The position numbers and the translations under genes are program-made. Shown here one piece after another: positions 9,596-19,963 of a stretch of 64,000 nucleotides of DNA; the first letter of the stretch is position 1, and the number at the start of each line of letters is the position of its first letter. The notes under the pieces are model-generated. The model was given only the letters and a program-made list of their open reading frames with translations, did no database searches and was not told the origin of the DNA. The DNA comes from Phlegmacium glaucopus (Eukaryota > Basidiomycota > Agaricomycetes > Agaricales > Cortinariaceae): assembly GCA_015039465.1 (NCBI GenBank), contig MU130557.1:17324-81323 (forward strand). Reading direction: 5' to 3'.

Positions 9596-11428
9596 GTTTC
9601 CATTCCAACAGTAAGGTCAGCATGCCGTGAAAGGGCATCAGACTGAACCATTTGGGTTCCGGGTACGTGTGTGAGGTGAATGTCAAATTTGGAGAGGAAA
9701 AGGCTCCATCGAGCTTGTCATCGATTGAGTTTTTGAGCGGTTTTGAAGTAGGTTAGGTTCTTGTGATTGGAGTGTACGGTGACTGGGTATGGGTTTCCCA
9801 TCAAATAGTGTCGCCATTCTTTGAGAGCTCGAATAATTGCTAGAAGTTCTCAGTCATAGATTTTGTAGTTTCGTTCTGTATTGTTGAATGACTTGGATAA
9901 ATATCCACAGGGGTGCCAGTCTCCATTGTTATCTTGTTGTCGTAGTACTGCTCCTGAAGCATATTTAGAGGCGTCCGTTTCGAGTTCAAAAGGTTTTGTT
10001 GCATCAGGCATTCGTAGAACTGGGGATTCGGTGAATTTCCTTTTCAGTGTTTCGAAAGCTTGGCTTTGTTCAGGTGTCCATTCGAATTTGGTGTCTTACT
10101 TGAGTAGGTCATTAAGTGGTTTTGTCATATTGCTGTATCCTTGAATAAAATGTCGGTAGTAATTGCCAAAGCCTAGGAATGAGCAGATTTCATGTACTGA
10201 AGTAGGTGCAGGCCAGTCAGCAATTCCAGCGAGTTTTACAGGGTCCATAGCAAGTTTGTTTTCTTCAATGACTAGTCCTAGAAATTCCACTTTGGTTTGC
10301 CAGAAGGCGCATTTCTCAGGTTTAAGGTACAGGTCATTGTCGGCGAGGCGTTGGAGGATCCGTCTGGTGTTTTCCATATTCTCGGCAATTGTTTTGGTGA
10401 ATATAAAGATATCATCCATGTAGATGACGACCCATCCTTCAGTGGTTTCAATTATGAATATGCATCCATCATTGCTTGAAACATGGCGGGGGAGTTACAG
10501 AGTCCGAAGAACATGACTGTGGGTTCAAATAGTCCTTTGTTGGTTTTGAAAGCTGCTTTCCATTGGTCTCCGTCTCGAATGCATACATTGTTGTAACCCC
10601 ATCGGATGTCCAATTTGGTGAAGTATTTGGCGCCTTTGAGTTTGTCAATGAGTTCGGAGATGAGGGGGAGTGGATAGGTATTCTTGACTGTTCCTTCGTT
10701 TAGTGTTCAATAGTCTTGTGTAGGGCGTACTTTTCTGTCTTTTTGTCGACGAAGAAGAATGGTGATGCCATGGGGGACTTGGATGGTTGTATGTAGCCTT
10801 TGTCGAGGTTTTCTTTGAGGAATTTGTCCAGTTCAGCTTGTTCCGGTAGTGTGAGTGGGTAGACCTTGCAGTCGCAAGGTATGAAGTTGTCTTTAAGGTC
10901 AATGGCATGATCGTAGGGTCTTGCTCCAGGGAATCGTTCTGCGGTTTCCTTGTCGAAGATACGCCAATAATCCATAAGTTCCAATGGTATCATTTCTTCC
11001 AGAGTTTTCTCGTCTTTCTTCGCATTTTGTTCACTTGCTAAGGCAGTAGAGACATTGGTTTTGTTGACCCAGAGTTCATTGTTTGTGACATGGTTGATAA
11101 AAGCGGCGATCAGCTCAGTTTCGCTGTCGTTGAGGTTAAGTTCAATAGTTTCGTTTTCGTCGTCCAATTTTAGGAGTGTTGAATTGAGGGGTGATTCCTC
11201 ATCTTCGACTTCTTCTATTGTGGCCTTCAGAAGAGTTGGAGTTTTGGGGATCGAGGTGACTTGTTCTCTTTTTCTCCAATCGGGGGAATCACTTTTTTGC
11301 AGTTTGGTCTTCTTCTTTCTCTTTTCTTTCCATTTCTCTATTGTTTCTTTCATTTCTTTTTCTACTTGGTTGTATCGTGTTTTGTCGATTTCCATCCTGT
11401 TTAAAGTGGTGGTGTGGGCGTTTTGCAT
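9596..11428 (-). pseudogene. Reverse transcriptase / RNase H segment of pol
   Basis: Reverse transcriptase blocks in order are [64 protein letters not shown] and the catalytic VVIYMDDIFIF. RNase H follows with [16 protein letters not shown] and the DALSRHADL tail. Lesions include a frameshift near 10725-10735 after the FFFVDKK block, a TGA at 10707-10709, a one-base loss near 10463 just before the YMDD motif, a TAA at 10096-10098, TGA at 9850-9852 and 9718-9720, and a frameshift near 9595. The region cannot make a functional polymerase. Confidence 0.93.
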
Positions 11429-12009
11429 TTCCCATAATTGTTGTCTATTCCTTCGAATGTAAGTTAGTGCTAGTTAGTGTTTTCCCATTGGAAGATGCAT
11501 TCGTCCAGTTTCCCAGTCTATTTGGGGGTTATGGGCTTGGAACCAGGGAAGTCCAAATATGACATCGGCGCTTGCGATTGTGACGATATGAAGTTGTTCC
11601 ATCATCCAACTGTTGCCTTGTTGATATCTGATCCAGGTGTAATGCGTGATTTTCCCATTGGAGTTGGGGGATCCATCTGCGTTTCAGGGGGGTATAGGTT
11701 TGTCGAGGGGATATAGGAGTACTTGGTGTCATTTGGCAAAGCCAGCGTTCATAAAGAGTCCGCCTGCTCCAGTGTCCATAAGAATTCGGGCATCAACGAT
11801 TTTGTTCTCTTTCTCAGTTTTGCATGTGATAGGGGTCTGTAAGATCATAGATTGTTTTCCCATCTCGGCTACTCATACAGAAGAAATCATCAGCGACACA
11901 GACATTGAAACTGTGTGCTTGCCTAAAAATCCTGGTCCTTGACTACTTCGTCTATCAACTTCTCTTTTTCTTCTACATCCATATCTTCAACTAGGTTGCG
12001 TATCATGGC
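11429..12009 (-). pseudogene. Aspartic protease region of pol
   Basis: A DARILMDTGAGGL motif, with the DTGA catalytic codons at 11776-11765, marks the retroviral-type aspartic protease. The flanking frame is broken by several stops, so no continuous product is possible. It lies in the expected place between the gag zinc knuckle and reverse transcriptase. Confidence 0.85.
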
Positions 12010-13263
12010 TCAAGCAGTAGCGGCTGTCTTCTTGAATCCGTTGAATTTCTTGTAACTACTGTCGTTTGGTTTGACATAGTTCAAGCTTGTGTTCGGGGCG
12101 TTGTTTTGCTTGGAGCAGCATTCTCGGGCGAAGTGTCCTATCTTGTGACAATGGAAGCACCTTCGTTCTCTCATGTGTTGTTCGCGTTCTTCTATAGTCA
12201 GGCGATCAATCTCGGTTGTGTCGATATCCATAGCATTGGGATCATGATGATGATTAACATAGCATGGCGCAGGATAAGTTTTCTTGGCTTGGGGGGTGCT
12301 TCCAGTTTTTTGCTGAGTTATTTCCTTACATCATTTGTATTGAAGATTGAATCAGGAGGCTTTAGCATACCAGTATTTGATAGCTGTAGGGGGGTTCTCA
12401 AGTCCGTAAATTTTCTGGAGGAGAGAAGTGTGGATTCCTTCCGAGAAATAATCAATAAGAGTTTTGTCGTCTTTGATTTTAGATCTTCCAGCGAGGATTC
12501 TGAATTCTGCAATGTAATTGTCTACCGAGTTGGTTCCTTGTCTGAGTTGGCGTAGTTGGGCTCTGGCTTCTCCTTCAGCGTTGGCAGCTAAGAATGCTTC
12601 TTTGAGTTTCTTGATGAAACCGGCATAAGTTCCAAAGTCTGGGGGTGTGGTAGTGAGACATTCATCAAGGAAGGCTTCTTTCCAGATTTTAGCAGTTCTG
12701 CCAGTGAGGAATGAGAGGATAAAGATGATTTGTTTGGCTTTGGAGTTATAGATTGAATCATTGAGAGAGAGGTATACTTGACAGTCCTGGAGGAAGGACA
12801 GGAGTCCATCTCGATCTCCGTGGTATGGCTGCGGGGGGTTGATGTGTACTTCTTTTGACATTTTGTTGTTGTTGTCTCCGTGGTCACTAGTTATATCCCA
12901 ATCAGATTTTGGCTGTTGAGCAGGTGTTTCAGGTCCAAAGGAAGCAGGTGGTAATGGGACGGGTGTTTGGAATGGGGAGGGAGCGACAGGTGGTGTGTAT
13001 ACTGGGGTTTTGACTTTTCCTAAGGTAGATGGTTGAAAAGCTGATGGTGTTTGAGGAACTGGTTGATCTGTTGCAGTTGTTTGAGGGGTTCTTCCTACTC
13101 GTTCTTGTCTTGGCTGTGTTGTAGAGCTATGGCTCATGCGCTCAGGCTCGGGAAGTTTTTCTTCGAGAGGTTCTTCATTGTTGGTGTCGTATTGACTGCT
13201 TCCAGTTGTGTCTTCTTCTTCTTCGGATGACTCAATAGGGGCTTGGTATTTGCCCTTTGACAT
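12010..13263 (-). pseudogene. gag (capsid and nucleocapsid)
   Basis: It starts at the ATG at 13263. The first ~130 residues are acidic and then P/Q/T-rich. The capsid-like retrotransposon gag domain follows (YHGDRDGLLSFLQDCQVYL, GRTAKIWKEAFLDE, LRQGTNSVDNYIAEFRILAG). Two TGA codons (12352-12354 and 12331-12333) interrupt it, after which the same frame encodes a CCHC zinc knuckle, CFHCHKIGHFAREC, near residue 370. A further TGA lies at 12010-12012. No frameshift occurs across the whole gag, which fits recent decay by point mutation. Confidence 0.93.
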
Positions 13264-13458
13264 CGTGGTGTATTATTTCTTGAGATCCGTTGGTATCGGC
13301 GACCACACGATCTTCTTATGACTTTGTTGATGTAGGCGATCACACGAGTTTGGGTTACGAGGATGATCCAAGTAACTGCTGGTTTGTTGGCTAGTGCGTG
13401 TTTTTATTGTGCTTCAGAGGGTAAGGTTCGTCTGTGCTTAGAGAAGCGGACGCAAGAG

Positions 13459-13471
13459 TAGTTTAGACCTT
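13459..13471 (-). promoter_or_regulatory. Primer-binding site, self-priming type
   Basis: In element orientation AAGGTCTAAACTA begins one base inside the 5' LTR. It is the exact 13-nt reverse complement of a stretch within the LTR (13641-13629), which starts about 33 nt after the LTR TATA box, where the transcript should begin. In Tf1, the start of the mRNA pairs with the primer site and primes its own reverse transcription. The same geometry is seen here, and the sequence does not begin with the TGG typical of tRNA primer sites. Confidence 0.8.
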
Positions 13472-13472
13472 T

Positions 13473-13903
13473 TGTTACGGCAACTATAAGCTTGCACTCG
13501 CGCTTGGTGCTGGGCTGATAGACCAAGTAACTAGGGACTGTTGTACAGTTGCAATCGTATTCAACAAGTTAAGACTAAGGGCGGCAGGTTCTGAGCAAGC
13601 TGTGTAGATTAAGACCATAGGAATACAGAAGGTCTAAACTAGGGATTTGTAGCTATGGGTATGGCTCTTATATAGTAAGGGTTCAAGTCAGAGATAGTCC
13701 ATGGTCCGTGCTAGGTACAAGTTGGTACAAGTCAGAGATAAAGGGGGCAGGAGTGATGGTTATATATAGTACAAAGAAGGTTCAGGGCAAAGGGGAAATT
13801 GGGGAAGAGTGGTGTATGAAGGGAACGGTGAGGGAAGGTATATTGTACAGTAGAGAAGAAGGGAAAAGAGTAGGGGCTATGCGCGTACCAGACGTTCATA
13901 ACA
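13473..13903 (-). repeat. 5' LTR of the gypsy element, 431 bp
   Basis: TGTTATG-like start and CCGTAACA end in element orientation. It is followed by the GATCC duplication at 13904-13908. The partner LTR at 4786-6328 shows about fifteen differences, all C/T or G/A. Confidence 0.95.
13667..13674 (-). promoter_or_regulatory. TATA box of the gypsy 5' LTR
   Basis: TATATAAG in element orientation. About 33 nt downstream lies TAGTTTAGACCTT (13641-13629), the predicted 5' end of the transcript and the exact complement of the primer-binding site. Confidence 0.7.
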
Positions 13904-14476
13904 GATCCCTGCTAGGCTGGGGGTATTTAAGTACTAATATGGACATAACGGAGATATAAAATAAATAAAGGAATGATGTGATAATAATTAATTAATTAAA
14001 TAAGAAGTGGTGTGATGTGAAAAATAGAAATAAAAGATGTGATGGAAGTGGAGTAGGATGGAAGTCGGAGGTCGTCGGAAAGGCAGGATGTATGATTCTG
14101 AGGTTGAGGTTTGGGTTGAAATTGGGTGTCCCCTAACAGGTGGGCATGCAATGGTGATGTAACTGCACAGAGGTTGTTGAGAAAAAGTGTATTTTCAAGA
14201 TTATAAAATCTCTACTCAAAACAATAACTCAATCAATACTTTATACAATCTTATAATGCAAGTTGGGTTTTCTAGAAAGTATAACCTTTCCAAGACTTTG
14301 AATTTCACTTCAACTAGTACACACAATAACAACAATAATTTGGATCAATTCAAGGATGATCAAACTTTTAAGTAGCTTTGCAATTTATGGCTTGCACCAA
14401 CAATCAGTCAAAGAATTCCTAAGACTTTACTGATTGATTTAAACTTGTGTACACAAAAGTCCAAGACTTTGTTACA

Positions 14477-14590
14477 ACTTCAACACAATTGCATACACAA
14501 GAAGACCCCTTGCTTCTGTTATGACTTCAACACAATTGCATACACAAGAAGACTCAAACTTCTGCTATGACTTTAACACAACACAACTTT
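14477..14590. repeat. 47-bp tandem repeat, two full copies and a partial
   Basis: ACTTCAACACAATTGCATAC begins at 14477 and again at 14524, and a diverged third copy starts near 14571. The repeats are non-coding and embedded in CA/AAC-rich sequence. Confidence 0.75.
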
Positions 14591-16005
14591 TATAACAATT
14601 CAACAATTGTTACAACAAGTTCAACACTCTGAGAAACTGATTTATGTTCAATACCCAAAACTCAAAGACAAGTGTTCTTGCTCAATGTCTAAGACAGTGA
14701 GCTGTACTAGGTTGCAAATGAGGGGGGAAAGAAAGAATCCAATTTTCTGACTATTTACAAACCCTGGGAGGTATTTTATACATTTGAGATATTTAAAAAT
14801 AGATAATGTCCAAAAATAGATATACTGGTTCCTGGTACCCTTACCTTGGTTCTGGCACCATGTGCACTCATTGTTCCTGAAAATATAGGGGTTGTCTATT
14901 TTTAGCCCCATGTTACTAATTTTAGGTAGTTTCCACCCCTCTTGATGGTAACTGTGCCTATTGTGCCTGGAAACAATCTTTATGATTGTTCAGCACTCCC
15001 CCTATCCTTAATCATCATGATTCCCACACAATCACATGGTTCCACTATCTTGGTTATTCTGCTTCCACTGTTGCTAGGGCACCAACCTTCCCCTGAATAT
15101 CTATTAATAATATTCTGTTGCTCCACAATCACACCCCATGACATTTGCTAACCCAATATTGTTTATTTAACTTTTCCTGTGCCAAGTCTATAAGGATATT
15201 CATGGATTTATTGGTTTTAATCCAGACATGCAATTTGTAGTGTAACAAATGATAGTCTATTGACCACACTTATTAACTATATGCATTTAAGTCACACAGT
15301 AATAGGTCTAATCAGCAGTTGTAGGGTAACCAACTCTGATTCCCTTGTTTATTATCAGTTGTATTAGCCAGTTATTGGTGCATTAATTAATATTTATGCT
15401 GAAATAATAGATAAAAATTGCAAAAACCATGCTTATGCAGATTTAAATCATATCAATGGCATCCATGGTATTTGTTGTTTGCCCAAGCAGCTTCCTTTCT
15501 GGTCAAACCACACTTGTATGCATCTGTAAATTGGCGTGAACACTGTGAAAATCTAGTGAAGTCAAAGTAAATAGTCAAATTATATTTGAGGGAGAGAGAA
15601 TTGAATTAAATACTTGCACATTTTGACAATAGTGAAATTTTCAAGGGATTCTATCATGTTAGACTCAAGATCCTCCTCCTTGGTAGAAGGGGGGGTTCAT
15701 TGGCTTCATCTCACCTAGTCTTTTTGGTATTGCCACTGGCCCATTTATCTAGGTTTCTGAGGACTCCTAGAGACCTCCTGGGCATGAGTAGTAGCTTCTG
15801 AGTCTTCTCAAGTCCAAAAATGCAGTAAAAAATGGTGTATTTCTTGAATAGCATCTTTACTAGGTCCTAATTCAAAAAACTGGTTGCAGGAGGTTCTCAA
15901 TATATCTATTTACTAGGGTGCCCTGCAACCCAATAAGACAATTTCCCCTTTGTGCAAGTGCTATTCACAAAAAGGTGGTTTCATGGAAATTGTCATGCTT
16001 AGTCA

Positions 16006-16040
16006 TGTGATGTGGTGAGGGTGTGCATGAGCCCTACCTT
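16006..16040 (-). repeat. Right copy of the ~35-40 bp inverted repeat pair
   Basis: This is the reverse complement of the block at 4461-4495, and similarity extends a few bases outward (AATTGT). See the left copy. Confidence 0.7.
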
Positions 16041-16070
16041 AATAACAATTAGTCAGGCTTGATGAGAAGT

Positions 16071-19000
16071 TTACAAGGTTAATCCAGAAACTATATTTGA
16101 GAACAAATGAGCAATGAAGGAAGAATATCCAAGAATCATGCATACCTCTAAAACCAAAACCTCTCCTGATATATATCCAAGGCATATCTTAGACATATGT
16201 TGACTTATAACTGATGGCTTGCAGAAAGGAGGTGGAATCCAGATTCTCTGAAGGTTTTTGGTATGGAATATTGTGTATTCAGATATTGCAAGGAAAGATG
16301 GCTGGGATGAGAGATGAACACCATAGGAATTTTTCCAGGTAAAAACACCATCAGAAAGTGGTACAATGTGTGATTGAGTGTTATCAGATAAAGATGGAAC
16401 AGATGTATATTCTTTGAGCTCCGCTTCACACTCTCCTGTGGCTGTATTCCAAATCCATGCAGTGTCATCATTAGATGCAGACACAAGATGCATACCATCA
16501 GAAGAGAAGACAGCAAAATTGACAAAGGGTGAATGTCCTTTCAGCTCCGCTTCACACTCTCCTGTGATTGTATTCCAGATCCGTGCAGTGTGATCATAAG
16601 ATGCAGACACAATATGCATACCATCTGGAGAGAAGACAGCAGAATTGACCTGTTCTGAATGTCCTTTGAGTTTTGCTTCACACTCTCCTGTGGCTGCATT
16701 CCAAATCCGTGCAGTGTGATCAGAAGATGCAGACACAATATGCATACCATCAGGAGAGAAGACAGCAGAATTGACCCAGGATGAATGTCCTTTCAGCTCT
16801 GCTTCACACTCTCCTGTGGCTGTATTCCAGATCTGTGCAGTATGATCATCAGATGCAGATACAACATGCATACCATCAGGAGAGAAGCCAGCAGAATTGA
16901 CCTGTCCTGAATGTCCTTTCAGTTCTGCTTCACACTCTCCTGTGGCTGTATTCCAGATCCATGCACTGTGATCATCAGATGCAGACACAATATGCATACC
17001 ATCAGGAGAGAAGGCAGCAGAATTGACCAAGTCTGAATGTCCTGTCAGTTCTGCTTCACACTCTCCTGTGGCTGTATCCCAGATCCGTGTAGTACAATCA
17101 TTAGATGCAGACACAATATGCCGACCATCAGGAGAGAATACAGCAGAATTGACCCAGGATGAATGTCCTTTCAGCTCTGCTTCACACTCTCCTGTGGCTG
17201 TATTCCAGATCCATGCAGTGTCATCATTAGATGCAGACACAATATGCATACCATCAAGAGAAAAGACAGCTGACTTGACCAAGTCTGAATGTCCTTTCAA
17301 CTCTGCTTTACACTGTCCTGTGGCCGTGTTCCAGATACGTGCAGTATGATCATAAGATGCAGACACAATATACACACCATCAGGAGAGAAGACAGCAGAA
17401 GTGACCAAGTCTGAATGTCCTTTCAGCTCTGCTTCACACTCTCCTGTGGCTGTATTCCATATCCGTGCAGTGTCATCATTGGATGTAGACACAATATGCA
17501 TACCATCAGGAGAGAAGACAGCAGAATTGACCCTATCTGAATGACCTTTTAGCTCTGTTTTACACTCTCCTGTGGCTACATTCCAGATACGTGCAGTGTG
17601 ATCAAAAGATGCAGACACAATATACCTACCATCAGGAGAGAAGACAGCAGAATTGACCCTATTTGAATGCCCTTTGAGCTCTGCTTCACACTCTCCTGTG
17701 GCTGTATTCCAGATCCGTGCAGTGTGATCATTAGAGGCAGACACAATATGCATACCATCAGGAGAGAAGACAGCAAAATTGACACAGTCTGAATGTCCTC
17801 TCAGCTCTGCTTCACACTCTCCTGTGGCTGTATTCCAGATCTGTGCAGTGTCATCATTGGAGGCAGACACAATATGCATACCATCAGGAGAGAAGACAGC
17901 AGAATTGACCCAGTCTGAATGTCTCAGAACTGCTTCAGACAGGCTCCATGCCTTTCTCCTTCCCACACAGAGCTTCCACTGACAATCCATTTTACTTCCA
18001 TATGTTTTCCAGATATCTGATGTTTCTGGCAGCCAAGCTAATGCTGATGGACATCCTTCAAGGCTGGTTCTCTTGATGAAATCAAAATTCTCCTTCAAAA
18101 ACCTTTCAGCATCAATCACCATTGTAGCCAACTGCTTTTGTGTCTAATTTCTATTGTAAGTGAAATTCATTTGCAACAACAAGATCCCTTACATTTGCCC
18201 AATTTTTTAGCTTATATAGTGCATGCATTGCATTTCCCAACTTTCCTAAAATACTCAAACAATCCATCCATCGCAGAAGATGTGTTTGAAAAAAATGTTT
18301 CAACTTATCAGATCCTTTGGTATTGTCTGCATAGGTGAAATGAAATGCCCAGCTATCACATGCATATGCAAGTGATTCAAAAATCTCTTCACATTTCCTT
18401 TCTGCCAAATAACAAACATCTTTTTTACCCAACCACTCTGTATCCATTAATGATAGACACTGAAGTGCTAGGGATTTATGTGAAACACATGGGTCAAGGT
18501 AGTACTTTGAGGAAAGCATCTGATTACTAATGAAATCATAGAAGGAGGCATGGAATGTTGAGATGGGTACATCAGGGTCCTTAGATGGAATATATATCAA
18601 GGAATGAAGAGAAGAAAGGGCAGCCTCAGTGTGCCCCATGGGCATTTGCATCAAAGCACTGATGGCAGTCATAGAGAGAGGATTATAGACATATAAAACA
18701 GCTGTGAGAACCTTGTCTATATTCACCCTCTCCTTTTGATTTGTAAAGGCATAGGCAGCATCCAAAATTCTTTCATAAAGAATATCCAGTGGATGAGTTA
18801 CACCAGATGTTGCTTCCAATGTCATATTAACCACATCTGAAAGACGTTGAGGCATGCTAGTACTACCCTTCTGAGCAATGTATTTGCAGACAGTTGCTGC
18901 ATAAATGAACAAAGTGCCAGACATATTCACAAGGCTTTCAAGTTCAGCCTGAGGAGGCCAATTCTGCCAATTTTGTTTCACTTGGCCACCAAGCAAGTAA

Positions 19001-19963
19001 GCTTTAATATAAATCTCAATATCAGCCTTGACAACCTCCTTCTCAACCTCATGAAGGATGAAGTTGGAATGATCCCAAGAATAATCAAAAGTCTCCTTGA
19101 GCACTATCTCTGGACGACTAGTGATGAAGAACTTGACTGGAAGAGATTTACTATGCTTTAGGATCATAGAAAGCAACTCAGCCACAAGGGACTGGTTGGA
19201 GCACTCATCCAGAGCATCAAGAACAATGACTGGGACATCTACTACTTGTCTAGTATCCCTGTATGCATCAGTGAGTGGTTTAACAATGAAATTCAGGAAT
19301 TGGTTGCTGATTCTCCAAGATGAGCAGTCAGGATTGGCTTCCACCACATCCAGGATAAGCTGTGACAGGGAAGGAAGATATTTGGCCAACTGAAGGGCAA
19401 TGGTGGGGATGATGCAACGAACATCACTAGTATCAACCCGGAGGTGAGAGGAGAAGAAGGTACCACCAAGGGAATCTTTTTCACGGAGGATTTCACTGAA
19501 TGAGTAAGCAATTGTCGTTTTGCCGGTTCCAGCCATCCCGTTGAGCCAGTATACCTTTGTGGTTGTATTATCAATTGCCCACAGTTGAAGTGCGTCAAGG
19601 ATTGCCTTGCGAGTGTTCTCCGTACATGCGTTGCGTGGAGCAGGGGATGCTGCGTCGTATTCCGCAAACTCGGCGCGTGGCAAAAGATTCTCACGCAGTG
19701 CAGTCTATAACCTATGTGTTAGCAAAGATTATCCTGCTTTAAAAATCATATACGCTCACTAAAATATGAGGCTTCGGTCGTTCATTTCCATCAACGCTGA
19801 ATATATTCTGGACCTGACAAGATAGGACCGTTAGCACGCAGATTGGCATTCATACTACTAGAATAACACTTACGTTATTGGCCATGGTAATCGTTGCCTG
19901 TGGCATGTATACGTTCTGAGCACCTTGCAAGAAAGACATTGGACTATGGGTGTTCGGAGACAT
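16071..19963 (-). CDS. NACHT-WD40 STAND protein (NLR-like)
   Basis: I read four exons: 19963-19874, 19813-19760, 19704-18193 and 18131-16071. All junctions are in phase 0, the last intron is 61 nt, and the product is 1,238 residues. The short N-terminus (about 50 residues) matches no effector domain I know. The NACHT NTPase has Walker A GMAGTGKTT near residue 104 and Walker B VIVLDALDEC near 207. A helical linker follows, then twelve 42-residue WD repeats at about 623-1126. Fungal proteins of this build (HET-D/HET-E type) act in non-self recognition, where the WD beta-propeller senses a ligand and NACHT oligomerises to signal. Without the 18132-18192 intron the NACHT and WD parts would be in different frames. 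A further donor (GTATGC) near the 3' end may mean a slightly different C-terminus. Confidence 0.88.
16410..17921 (-). repeat. Twelve 126-bp WD40-coding repeats
   Basis: The units are so alike at DNA level that they read as a minisatellite inside the gene. The core SAVFSPDGMHIVSAS and IWNTATGECEAEL are nearly constant. Variation is confined to the two residues after HS, the residue before the conserved D, the next residue (D/H/C), and the residue before IW (Q/R/W/T). These are the positions known to vary in HET-E/HET-D propellers. Antisense open frames through the array are by-products of the repeat. Confidence 0.92.

Larger units (their letters stand above)
4786..13903 (-). mobile_element. 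Ty3/gypsy chromodomain retrotransposon, decayed, with extra 3' ORFs
   Basis: A complete LTR element in minus orientation. From its own 5' end it has: LTR 13473-13903, primer site 13459-13471, gag 13263-12010, protease, reverse transcriptase/RNase H, integrase and chromodomain down to 8150, ORF3 8205-7069, ORF4 6950-6345, and LTR 6328-4786. It is bounded by a perfect GATCC duplication. The integrase-after-RNase H order, the chromodomain and the self-complementary primer site place it near the Tf1/sushi group. About thirteen in-frame TGA codons and at least three frameshifts make it non-autonomous now. The two LTRs differ by roughly fifteen substitutions out of 431, all transitions by eye. Confidence 0.95.
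13909..16070. other. AT-rich non-coding region between the gypsy element and the NLR gene
   Basis: No gene is recognised. It contains a poly-A/T-rich first part, a short tandem repeat at 14477-14590, small unconserved frames (14187-14375, and 14648-14911 on the minus strand), and the right copy of the inverted repeat pair (16006-16040), which sits only 30 bp from the NLR stop codon. The first bases after the LTR (GATCCCTGCTAGG) form a hairpin with the CCTAGCAGGGGATCC at 4750-4764 once the gypsy insertion is removed. Confidence 0.6.

Noticed and set aside
6516..12354. Reassigned or read-through TGA codons in the retrotransposon
   Set aside because: The same element also has frameshifts, a TAA and a mutated integrase triad, and LTR differences are all transitions, so decay explains the TGAs better.
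16205..17982. Antisense and shifted open frames in the WD40 region
   Set aside because: They arise because the 126-bp unit is divisible by three, so any frame free of stops in one unit stays open in all.
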